Positions 55,737-62,264 of a stretch of DNA of 62,264 nt are shown here, piece after piece; within the stretch, counting starts at the first letter, position 1, and every line of letters begins with the position of its first letter. The DNA lies in contig NZ_KB892765.1 in NCBI RefSeq assembly GCF_000373925.1, positions 1-62,264 of the forward strand, written 5' to 3'. The notes beneath the pieces are model-generated. The model was not told the DNA's origin. It searched no databases and worked only from the letters and a program-made list of their open reading frames with translations. Made by a program: the position numbers and the translations under genes. The stretch is from Actinopolymorpha alba DSM 45243. GTDB taxonomy: Bacteria; Actinomycetota; Actinomycetes; Propionibacteriales; Actinopolymorphaceae.

Positions 55737-55987
55737 TGCGGCCGCGGGTGTTTGCGCTGTACCGCAGCGAGGACGTGTCGGGTGTCTCGGGGACGGGTCT
55801 GGTGGCGTGGGGTTGTGTGTTCCCGAATGGGAAGGCGGTCCTGACGTGGAACAGCGGCGTGATGTCGGTGGGGGTTTACGACAGCGTGGAGGAGTTGGAG
55901 GCGATCCATGGGCATGGTGGGTCGACTCGGATCGTGTGGGTTTCCGATATTGACAACTCCTCTTCTGTTGCCCAAACTGACAACTGA
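55733..55987 (+). CDS. Hypothetical small protein
   Basis: 84 residues, MMRPRVFALYRSEDVSGVSG, then WGCVFPNGKAVLTWNSGVMS. Predicted beta-rich. GTG (or the adjacent ATG) overlaps the preceding stop. A similar protein type often follows DUF2637 genes, but function is unknown. Confidence 0.55.
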   Translation: MMRPRVFALYRSEDVSGVSGTGLVAWGCVFPNGKAVLTWNSGVMSVGVYDSVEELEAIHGHGGSTRIVWVSDIDNSSSVAQTDN

Positions 55988-56006
55988 CGCATACGTCAAA
56001 CGGCAA
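55946..56006. promoter_or_regulatory. Candidate promoter/operator before the small-gene cluster
   Basis: TGACG-CATA-CGTCA (55985-55998) is a small palindrome, flanked by GATATTG and CAATATC, and TGACAACT occurs twice just before. AT-rich compared with surroundings. Confidence 0.4.
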
Positions 56007-56028
56007 TATCAGGTGGAGGGATCGCGAC

Positions 56029-56220
56029 ATGTTGTCTCCGTGGAAGCGCTACAAGGACGAGCTGGAACGCGCGAACCGTGAGTGGGAGCGTCAGCAGAAT
56101 GCCGCCCGCGACGTCATGCGGAAGTACGGCAAGGACAGCTCCCAGTACCGCCAGGCGGACAGGCGGGCGCTGGAGGCTGCCCGTGCGGCAGGTCGGATCA
56201 GCCGCAAGATCTTCCGGTAG
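56029..56220 (+). CDS. Small helical hypothetical protein
   Basis: 63 residues, highly charged, helical (MLSPWKRYKDELERANREWE..). ATG preceded by GGTGGAGGG. No recognised domain. Confidence 0.6.
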   Translation: MLSPWKRYKDELERANREWERQQNAARDVMRKYGKDSSQYRQADRRALEAARAAGRISRKIFR

Positions 56221-56405
56221 CCGACCGACAGGCGAAACGGCCGGCGCCGATGATGCCGCCCGAGCCGCCTGGATCCCGGCAGACAGCTACGCCGCCCTCG
56301 TGGCAGCCCTCAACACGCAGTACGGCGGCACCATCTTCGCCTCTCACGTAGACATCCTCCGTGGCTCTCTCTGACGAAGTCCCCAAAGAAGAAAGGGAAA
56401 AGATC

Positions 56406-56690
56406 ATGGGTTGGTTCAGTAGCAACAGCAGCAATACCGACCAGCAGCAGCGGCAGGCGCGGCAACTGGCAGAGGCACGGCGTAGGGCGGTCCGGGACGC
56501 AGAGCGACGCCGACAGGAACAGTCTGTGCGGGAACATAACCGGCAGATGCAGCGGCAGGCAGAGACACGGCTGCAGGCCGAACGGGAGGCACGGCGGCAA
56601 GCCGAACGGGAGGCGGAGCGGCGGCGGCAGGAACAGCGGCGACAGGCACAGCGGCAGGCAATGAGGGCGTACAGGGGGCGGTTCATGTGA
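56406..56690 (+). CDS. Arg/Gln-rich coiled-coil protein
   Basis: 94 residues. After a short start (MGWFSSNSSNTDQQQ) nearly the whole chain is Arg, Gln, Glu and Ala in heptad-like order (RQAEREAERRRQEQRRQAQ), a long charged helix. ATG after AAGAAAGGGAAAAG. The stop overlaps the next GTG (GTGA). Function unknown; perhaps a nucleic-acid or membrane-associated helix. Confidence 0.6.
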   Translation: MGWFSSNSSNTDQQQRQARQLAEARRRAVRDAERRRQEQSVREHNRQMQRQAETRLQAEREARRQAEREAERRRQEQRRQAQRQAMRAYRGRFM

Positions 56691-56875
56691 CCGATTCAGC
56701 GGCCGACCGGGATGCCTACGCGGGCAGCAGCAACGACCGGCATGAGGTGGAAATCTCCTACACGGACGGACAGACGGTGCACAAGTCCGTGTCTGCCTCA
56801 GAGGCTCGGCGGATCGAAAAGGAGTTCGAGCGGAACAAGGACATCACCGTGATCCGGGTTACCCCAGCGAAGTGA
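56687..56875 (+). CDS. Small hypothetical protein
   Basis: 62 residues, VEISYTDGQTVHKSVSASEA, RRIEKEFERNKDITVIRV. GTG overlapping the upstream stop. Ends just before a strong terminator, so it is the last gene of this set. Confidence 0.6.
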   Translation: MTDSAADRDAYAGSSNDRHEVEISYTDGQTVHKSVSASEARRIEKEFERNKDITVIRVTPAK

Positions 56876-56881
56876 GGGAGT

Positions 56882-56918
56882 GGTGGGCCCCGGCATGGAG
56901 TAGATGCCGGGGCCCACC
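56882..56918. terminator. Strong hairpin terminator closing the small-gene cluster
   Basis: Perfect 15-bp stem, GGTGGGCCCCGGCAT / ATGCCGGGGCCCACC, 7-nt loop GGAGTAG. Six bases after the stop of the previous gene. Confidence 0.85.
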
Positions 56919-57035
56919 CGGATTGTCAACCAACCAGCCGTCCGGCTACCCCCGTGAGCATCTGTCCGAGCCGCCTCGACGCCGCCATGATGTTGATCAC
57001 CATCACCGCTGCTCGCAGAAAGGAACCACCCGCCC

Positions 57036-57503
57036 ATGACCGCACGTCCCGGGACTTCGTACGACCTGCTTGTGGACCGGCTCCGTCTGTGGGCCAGAGG
57101 TGAGGACCCCCACGTGCCGGCGGCGCTGGAGCTGCTGATCGGTAACGACTTTTGGCTACGGCAGGACGCCCTGGTCAGGGAACGCGTCCGGATGGAACCG
57201 CGCCCCCGGTTGAGCTTCGAGGCCCTGGAGCGGTTCGCGGATCAGCATCGGCGACTGGGATCGCTGAACGAGCAGATCGTCCTCCGCTACGCGATCATCC
57301 TCGGTCGCGACCGGTTCCGGTTCGTCAAGCTGGACTCTCACAACGCGCGGCTGGTCGCCGAGGCCACCGTCCGGGCCCTCGGCTGGGACGGGATGGCTAT
57401 GGAACAGCGCAGTACCCAGAGGTGTGTTCAGTGCGGTGACCATTGGGCCGCCGAGTATTCGGAGCTGTGTGACAGGTGCATGGACGATCGGTCGTGCTGG
57501 TGA
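57036..57503 (+). CDS. Hypothetical protein with C-terminal zinc ribbon
   Basis: 155 residues. Helical N-terminal part, middle FADQHRRLGSLNEQIVLRYA, and C-terminal CVQCG and CDRC pair (12-14 residues apart) that could bind zinc. ATG after AAAGGA. The stop overlaps the start of a ribbon-helix-helix gene. Function unknown. Confidence 0.65.
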   Translation: MTARPGTSYDLLVDRLRLWARGEDPHVPAALELLIGNDFWLRQDALVRERVRMEPRPRLSFEALERFADQHRRLGSLNEQIVLRYAIILGRDRFRFVKLDSHNARLVAEATVRALGWDGMAMEQRSTQRCVQCGDHWAAEYSELCDRCMDDRSCW

Positions 57504-57700
57504 TGTCCGGTCGACAGTCAACGAATCGCGGTGGCCGGCCCAGGGTCGGCCCCACGATCAGCACTGCGTTCACTGCTGAGCAGCTCGCCCAGGTCGATGC
57601 GTGGGCAGAGGTCAACGGCATGACGCGTGCAGCCACGATCCGGCACATGGTCGCCGACTTCCTCGCCTGCGGGCGACGCACACGCAGTAGGTCAGGCTGA
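57503..57700 (+). CDS. Ribbon-helix-helix DNA-binding protein
   Basis: 65 residues: GRPRVGPTISTAFTAEQLAQ and VDAWAEVNGMTRAATIRHMV, the strand-helix-helix of small CopG/Arc-type repressors. TGATG overlap with the zinc-ribbon gene. Probable element-encoded regulator or antitoxin-like factor; no toxin partner is evident. Confidence 0.7.
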   Translation: MSGRQSTNRGGRPRVGPTISTAFTAEQLAQVDAWAEVNGMTRAATIRHMVADFLACGRRTRSRSG

Positions 57701-58017
57701 TGGGTCCCTGACCGTACGCGAAGAGGCACCCCGACCGGCGGCTCATGGCCGGTCGCCGGCCGGGGCCACCACCTTCACTACTTGGTGGGGTAGATGAAAG
57801 TGCAATCCCACATACCCCACCCGTATCGCGGGTCGAACCCTCCCAGCATCGTGAGCATGCTCGCCCGCGAGGACGACCTTGACGACCTGGCCTAGAGCTG
57901 TCGCACGAGACCGAGTCAGAGGATCGGCTCGACCTGCGCATGAATGCCTGATGCGAGATGCAACCGCGAACACCGCTGGAGAGTGATCAGGCAACACAGC
58001 TTGATATGGGGGAACAC
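57701..58017. other. Gene-free interval with two hairpins
   Basis: CGACCGGC-8 nt-GCCGGTCG (57732-57755) probably ends the ribbon-helix-helix transcript. GGTGGGGTA-20 nt-TACCCCACC (57784-57821) is a second inverted repeat. No gene or known site recognised beyond these. Confidence 0.5.
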
Positions 58018-58815
58018 TTGAAGCTCAAACATGCCTTGGCATGCGTCGCGATCGTTGCGGCATCCGCCTGCTCGCCGGCGGTCACTGGGGAGACGTCGGA
58101 CCAGACGAGCGCTTCGCTAGAGCCGACGACACCTGCCTCGAGGGCGACACCATCCGCGAGCCCGACCCGCGCAACCACTACGGCTACGCCAACGACCCAA
58201 CCAGCCGCGGCGACCTGGCTCACCGTCGTCGAGGTGGTGGATGGTGACACCATCAAAGTCCAGCGCGGCGCGACGACGGAAACGGTCCGTTTGATCGGGC
58301 TCGACACCCCGGAGACCAAGGACCCGCGCAAGGGCGTGCAGTGCTATGGCCCGGAGGCGTCGAACCAAGCCCACAAGCTTCTCGACGGCCGCGACGTACG
58401 CCTGGAGATCGACCCATCCCAAGGAACGGTAGACAAGTACGGGCGCGCACTTGCCTACGTCTGGTTTGGTGACGGACAGCTGTTCAACGAAGTCATGATC
58501 CGCGCCGGCTTCGGACGCGAATACACCTACGACACCCACTACCGCTACCGCGACCGCTTCATTGCCGCCCAGGAGGCCGCACGCAGCGCCAAAGCTGGGC
58601 TCTGGAAGGCATGCGCGGTCACGCCAAAACCAGATCCAAAGGCCGAACCAGCCCCTAAGCCGAAGCCCAAGCCGGCACCGAAGGCGACCGATCCGCGGTT
58701 CGGTACCTGCAAGGAAGCCATCGCCGCCGGCTATGGCCCGTACCAACGCGGCGTCGACCCTGAGTACGACTGGTACCGCGACCGCGATGGCGACGGCGTG
58801 GTGTGCGAACGGTGA
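58018..58815 (+). CDS. Thermonuclease-family lipoprotein with excalibur domain
   Basis: 265 residues. Lipoprotein signal (MKLKHALACVAIVAASACSP, Cys at the lipobox AASAC), a Thr/Pro-rich stalk, the staphylococcal nuclease domain (VVDGDTIKVQRG, RLIGLDTPET, YGRALAYVWF, YDTHYRYRDRF) and a C-terminal excalibur calcium-binding domain (DRDGDGVVCER). A secreted, membrane-anchored nuclease. The TTG start at 58018 has GGGGGA upstream; ATG 58006 is an alternative. Confidence 0.9.
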   Translation: MKLKHALACVAIVAASACSPAVTGETSDQTSASLEPTTPASRATPSASPTRATTTATPTTQPAAATWLTVVEVVDGDTIKVQRGATTETVRLIGLDTPETKDPRKGVQCYGPEASNQAHKLLDGRDVRLEIDPSQGTVDKYGRALAYVWFGDGQLFNEVMIRAGFGREYTYDTHYRYRDRFIAAQEAARSAKAGLWKACAVTPKPDPKAEPAPKPKPKPAPKATDPRFGTCKEAIAAGYGPYQRGVDPEYDWYRDRDGDGVVCER

Positions 58816-58827
58816 CGAGGGCCCGGG

Positions 58828-59220
58828 ATGCCGCCTAGTTCGCTCGGCCGGGTCTTTAAGAAAGCCATCGGGTTGGTGCTGGTAGTCGGATACGTGTTCA
58901 TTGCAATAGTCGGAGTGGTTGTTTGGGTCACCGATAGCCCCGGTCCCAGTCCTGCTGCTACTCCAACGGCTACACCCACCTCGACAGTCCCAGATTGGTA
59001 TCTCACAGTGAGATGGACTTATCAGGGCCTTGGTTGCGCCGATGGATGGCCGTCTCCATCCATCGGGCGGCGAGGTGCCTGTAGCCATCATGGTGGCGTC
59101 GTCTCCATCTGGGAGGGTCACGACGGGACGGAGTTGCGGTGCCGCCGTGGTATGCCTCCAGACACCGCCGAGGAACAATACGAACAGCTACAGCGGCTCG
59201 GTCGTCTCTACTGTTCGTAG
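58828..59220 (+). CDS. Membrane-anchored DUF3761-like protein
   Basis: 130 residues. One transmembrane helix (GLVLVVGYVFIAIVGVVVWV), a Pro/Thr-rich linker and an extracellular part containing GRRGACSHHGGV, the hallmark of DUF3761. Function unknown. Follows the nuclease by 12 bases on the same strand. Confidence 0.7.
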   Translation: MPPSSLGRVFKKAIGLVLVVGYVFIAIVGVVVWVTDSPGPSPAATPTATPTSTVPDWYLTVRWTYQGLGCADGWPSPSIGRRGACSHHGGVVSIWEGHDGTELRCRRGMPPDTAEEQYEQLQRLGRLYCS

Positions 59221-59280
59221 GGAAGGTGTACCGGCCGCCACCGGCTGCCGGCTGTCGACACGCAGGATTACCATTCGAAC

Positions 59281-59517
59281 ATGAGTGCTACGGAGTGGGA
59301 GTACCTCGCCGGCCGAGACGAGTACGGCGACGAGCGGTGGGTCGTGGGCAAGGTCGAGCGTCGTGAGCAGCGTGACGACGGTGAGTGGTGCTGGTGCGTG
59401 CCTGCATACAGAGGCTCCGGCGTGGGCATGCCGGAGCCGATGTGGGTGCACGCCGACCAGGTACGGCCGTACGAGCGGCCGACGTACGGGCGTCGTGCCG
59501 GCCGCTGCCGGCGGTGA
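59281..59517 (+). CDS. Small hypothetical protein
   Basis: 78 residues, charged, rich in Trp, Arg and Glu (MSATEWEYLAGRDEYGDERW), no signal, no recognised domain. Weak ribosome site. Faces the sulfatase pair. Confidence 0.5.
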   Translation: MSATEWEYLAGRDEYGDERWVVGKVERREQRDDGEWCWCVPAYRGSGVGMPEPMWVHADQVRPYERPTYGRRAGRCRR

Positions 59518-59560
59518 GCTACCTACCCCAGTCAGGCTCAATGGGAACGAAAGCGAGATG

Positions 59561-60931
59561 CTAGCCGTATCGACGTGCGCGGTCGGCCTGTAGCGCAGCG
59601 TCAAAGTCCTGCAGGCGGCGAACCAGTTGTTGGGTGAGGTCAGGTTGATGCTCTGACAGGTCGTAGCATTCACCCTCGTCTACGCTGAGATCAAAGAGCT
59701 GTGGCATCTCGGCGGTAGCAGACCAGCCGACTCTGCCGGGCGTCGGTGGGTTAAGGACTCGTCGGACGTGGACCTTCCACCGCCCGAAGCGCATGGCGTT
59801 TAGACTGTTGATGCGGTAGTAGGCGACTGGTTTGGTCTCGACGGGGCGTCCGGACTGGAGTGCTTGCAGGATGCTTGTGCCATCGTATGTGCGTTGAGTG
59901 TTGATTGGCACGTTCGCCGCTTCGCAGAAGGTGGGAAGTAGATCGACGACAGAAGCGGGATGTTCGTAGGCCAGCCCCTTCCGCCGCATCATCTCGGGCC
60001 ACTCGACTATGCACGGTGCGCGCATCCCGCCCTCGTAGGTTTCAAACTTGCGTCCAAGGAACGGGCCGGAGTCACCACTGTCCTGCCACGAGGGGCCGTT
60101 GTCGCTGGTGAAGATCACACATGTGTTGTCGCGAAGTCCATTGCGGTCGAGAGCGGCAAGCAGCCTGCCCACGTGGAAGTCGATCTCCTCTACCGAGTCG
60201 CCGTAGGCGCCGCCGGCAGACCTACCATGGAACTCGGATGCGATGGGCCCATGCGGCTGCGACGTGGCAAGGTAAAGGAAGAATGGTTCATTGGCGTGCA
60301 TGTCGATGAACTCGACAGCCTTCTCCGTAAACTCGCGTGTGAGGGAGTCCTGATTGTCTGAGGGTCCCTCAATGGTGCGAACAATTTCCTCGTCGTCGTA
60401 GATCGGGACCGGCCACTGGTCGTTGGACCATGGGATCCCGTACCAGCGGTCGAAGCCGTACTGGAACGGATGATAGGTGTTCGGCGTTCCAAGGTGCCAC
60501 TTGCCGAAGATGCCGCTGGTGTATCCGGCCTCCTTGAGGTACGCCGGGATTAGTGTTTCCTGTGTGTAGGACAGTCCGTCGGAAGCGTCTGGTCCTAGGA
60601 CATCAGGCAGGTTGACCCGCGGAGCCCACATGCCAGTCATCATCGACGCTCGCGATGGTGTGCAGACTGGGTTACCCGCGTAGAAGCTGGTAAGACGCAT
60701 GCCGCGCGCGGCCATGCCGTCGAGGACTGGAGTTCGAGTCAGCGGTGCCCCGAAGCAGCTGATGTCGGCATAGCCCATGTCGTCGACGTAGATGACGACA
60801 AAGTTCGGCAGTCGCGAACGAGTTGGGATCTGGCGCCTCCCATAGGTTAAGCCAGCGGTGACGGCCAGCACACCTGCGGCGCCGGAAGCAGCGATTATGT
60901 CGCGGCGGGTCAGAGGCATTCCTGCACACAT
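59561..60931 (-). CDS. Exported sulfatase with intact formylglycine site
   Basis: 456 residues. A Tat-type signal (LTRRDIIAASGAAGVLAVTA) exports a folded enzyme. YVDDMGYADISCFG binds calcium; C90 in CTPSRASMMTG is the residue converted to formylglycine; GKWHLG and TSDNGPSW complete the active site. It should hydrolyse sulfate esters outside the membrane. Downstream of a second sulfatase gene by 15 bases, so probably co-transcribed. Confidence 0.93.
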   Translation of the reverse strand: MCAGMPLTRRDIIAASGAAGVLAVTAGLTYGRRQIPTRSRLPNFVVIYVDDMGYADISCFGAPLTRTPVLDGMAARGMRLTSFYAGNPVCTPSRASMMTGMWAPRVNLPDVLGPDASDGLSYTQETLIPAYLKEAGYTSGIFGKWHLGTPNTYHPFQYGFDRWYGIPWSNDQWPVPIYDDEEIVRTIEGPSDNQDSLTREFTEKAVEFIDMHANEPFFLYLATSQPHGPIASEFHGRSAGGAYGDSVEEIDFHVGRLLAALDRNGLRDNTCVIFTSDNGPSWQDSGDSGPFLGRKFETYEGGMRAPCIVEWPEMMRRKGLAYEHPASVVDLLPTFCEAANVPINTQRTYDGTSILQALQSGRPVETKPVAYYRINSLNAMRFGRWKVHVRRVLNPPTPGRVGWSATAEMPQLFDLSVDEGECYDLSEHQPDLTQQLVRRLQDFDAALQADRARRYG

Positions 60932-60946
60932 CTGAGCGCGGCTCCC

Positions 60947-62158
60947 TTACCGGTCCGTTGTAGTTGGCGTGGAGAGGCCTGCCTCCGCACTCACGTCAGC
61001 TCGGAGTGCCTCGATCCGGCTAGCAAGATCACTCGCAACCTCAGGCTGGAACTCAGTTAGGCTGCAAGACTCTCGGGTGTCGATGGAGACGTCATAAAGC
61101 GCCGGCAGCCTTCTCCGGACATCGTTGCCGTAGGCATAGTGCAGCTTCCATCGATCGCTGCGAACGGCGTTGAGCCATCGATTGAAGAACAGGTATACCG
61201 GACCCCGAGGAGTGGGCTCGCCGCCTGCCAGCATGCTGGCCATGCTCTCGCCGTCCAGGTCGTTCGGTGGCTGCACGTCTGCCAGCTCCAAGAACGAAGG
61301 AACGATGTCTAGCAGTGAGCGGGGCGTCGGGTCCCGTCGCCAGCGACCTCGGCCCTGCCATGAGGCTATGAAGGGGACACGCACACCGCCGTCCATTAGC
61401 TCGGGTTTCTTGCCGCGACGACCCTGATTGCTGCCTTCGTAGTAGGGACCATTGTCGCTGGTTAGGACAATGAGCGTGTCGTTCGCTAGCTTTGCCGTCA
61501 GCCGGCGAAGGTGATAATCAATGGACTCGACCACATCTCCGTACTTTCCGGCCGCCGACCTGCCACGAAAGGCGACTTCCGGGCTGAAGGGAGCATGCAC
61601 ACCAAGGTGAGCGAGGATGAGCAGGAAGGGAGTTCGCCTGTCCTGGTTATGCAAGAACTGGATGGCCTCATCAGTGATTCGGGCTGCCGCGAACGCGGGG
61701 TCGAAGTTCTCCTCCGCGATCGACCCTTGCTTGTACCAGGCAAGCGGGGAAACGTCGGTGCCGTAGAGAGTGCCGCCAAAGTGGTCGAAGCCATGGTCCT
61801 GTGGTAACGAGCCGGGCCGGTCACCGAGGCGCCACTGGCCGAAGAGGGCGGTGGAGTACCCGGCGGGCTTCAGAAGTGACGCGATGGTTTGCGCACTGCC
61901 AGGCAGCATGAAGTTTTCGCTCGGTGGCAGGTTTGGCCTGTGGGACGCGGGCAGTCGGTAGCGTGCGCCGTAGCGGCCCACCAGAATTCCCGCCCGCGAG
62001 GGAGTGTCGGTCGCCGCCGCCGCGTACATCGCATCACATATCGTGCCTTTCCGGGCGAGGCGGTCGATCTCAGGCGTACGGATGAGGCGGCCGTCGTAGG
62101 CTGCCAGATCTCCGACGCCTAGGTCATCGACGAGGACTAGCACAAAGTTTGGTCGCAT
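60947..62158 (-). CDS. Sulfatase-fold protein without the formylglycine Cys (likely inactive or altered)
   Basis: 403 residues, same fold (VLVDDLGVGDLAAYDG at the N-terminus, LTSDNGPYYEG, the C-terminal subdomain). The active-site motif C-x-P-S-R is D51-T-P-S-R, so no formylglycine can form, and GKWHLG is replaced by GQWRLG. No export signal is seen, unlike its partner. Upstream of and co-oriented with the active sulfatase. May be a regulator, a partner subunit, or a phosphodiesterase-type enzyme. The ATG at 62158 follows the stop of the preceding gene by 8 bases. Confidence 0.88.
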   Translation of the reverse strand: MRPNFVLVLVDDLGVGDLAAYDGRLIRTPEIDRLARKGTICDAMYAAAATDTPSRAGILVGRYGARYRLPASHRPNLPPSENFMLPGSAQTIASLLKPAGYSTALFGQWRLGDRPGSLPQDHGFDHFGGTLYGTDVSPLAWYKQGSIAEENFDPAFAAARITDEAIQFLHNQDRRTPFLLILAHLGVHAPFSPEVAFRGRSAAGKYGDVVESIDYHLRRLTAKLANDTLIVLTSDNGPYYEGSNQGRRGKKPELMDGGVRVPFIASWQGRGRWRRDPTPRSLLDIVPSFLELADVQPPNDLDGESMASMLAGGEPTPRGPVYLFFNRWLNAVRSDRWKLHYAYGNDVRRRLPALYDVSIDTRESCSLTEFQPEVASDLASRIEALRADVSAEAGLSTPTTTDR

Positions 62159-62166
62159 CCTGGGAC

Positions 62167-62264
62167 CTATGCCTGGTGCTGCTCGGGATCGGACCAGAAG
62201 TAGCACTCGGGGTCATAGACCGCTGGCGTTGGATGAATCCACGGTCCGGCGAACCCTTCCTGCG
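62167..62264 (-). CDS. 3' end of an unidentified gene (runs off the right edge)
   Basis: Last 31 codons of a frame on the minus strand ending at TAG 62167-62169; the readable tail includes GFAGPWIHPTPAVYDPECYF. The spacing (8 bases to the next start) and shared direction suggest the same operon as the sulfatases. Too short to identify. Confidence 0.5.
   Translation of the reverse strand, partial: QEGFAGPWIHPTPAVYDPECYFWSDPEQHQA

Larger units (their letters stand above)
48957..57700. mobile_element. Integrated element-like accessory region (left border in comEC, right border not seen)
   Basis: Begins where comEC loses its reading (about 48957). Holds XRE/DUF5753, DUF6879, FtsK-like ATPase, DUF2637, a YdjM-type membrane protein, a ribbon-helix-helix protein and several tiny genes with overlapping stops and starts, the gene set of actinomycete integrative and conjugative elements. 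No integrase, excisionase or RepSA-type gene is visible, and no second comEC piece occurs before the window ends, so the element may extend further right. Confidence 0.6.

Noticed and set aside
56078-56374. Open frame ending in GADDAARAAWIPADSYAALV
   Set aside because: The tail looks protein-like, but the only start lies inside another gene's frame and no ribosome site is present.

Overview
The window is GC-rich DNA of an actinobacterium. Actinobacterial signs include an Rv2466c-type DsbA, an Eis-type acetyltransferase, a CtaJ/DUF5130 pair, many GTG/TTG starts and a DUF222 HNH gene. The general style suggests Propionibacteriales (Nocardioides, Kribbella or Actinopolymorpha-like), but the genus is an impression, not a demonstration. 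No rRNA, tRNA or CRISPR array was recognised.

Left part (1-34 kb) is ordinary chromosome: an HNH gene, OsmC, an MscS channel, a CtaJ/DUF5130 pair, a nucleotidyltransferase, aminopeptidase N, a monothiol DsbA-like protein and a secreted M36 metalloprotease. A 1-kb repeat-rich non-coding stretch follows. Then come two coupled MFS transporters opposite a ROK regulator, RpiB, an Eis-like acetyltransferase, three Gfo/Idh/MocA oxidoreductases, a SpoU methyltransferase, a SAM methyltransferase, a Nudix protein, an ABC exporter divergent from a MarR regulator with a clear operator, an SNF2 helicase/SWIM pair, Uma2, a DUF1841 protein and a TetR/FAD-monooxygenase pair.

The most interesting block is 35.5-40.8 kb: two complete leucyl-tRNA synthetase genes in tandem, each preceded by its own very short leader peptide with three consecutive Leu codons. 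The two leaders share an RNA stem with a G-C to G-U change and a 14-nt identical block. The first leader ends in an intrinsic terminator. In the second, the Leu codons can pair with the Shine-Dalgarno region of leuS. The second synthetase keeps its catalytic signatures but has lost the whole CP1 editing domain, replaced by a linker of about 17 residues. This looks like a leucine-responsive pair of an editing and a non-editing LeuRS.

From 40.8 to 49.0 kb: an SRPBCC-DUF4166-TetR operon with two TetR palindromes, an FMN-binding protein, DegV, an APH-like kinase, comEA and a comEC cut off near its 3' end. The cut coincides with the start of accessory DNA resembling an actinomycete integrative element: XRE/DUF5753, DUF6879 and small-protein module, FtsK-like translocase, DUF2637 membrane protein, many small unknown genes and a ribbon-helix-helix protein. 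No integrase or replication gene is visible, and the right border was not found. The window ends with a thermonuclease lipoprotein, small secreted proteins and two sulfatases. One sulfatase is canonical. The other has Asp in place of the formylglycine Cys and has lost the GKWHLG signature. The last 3' end of another gene enters from the right edge.

Long, almost perfect hairpins recur in gaps between genes (4.9, 26.8, 38.3, 43.0 kb), and two of them share the same core sequence.
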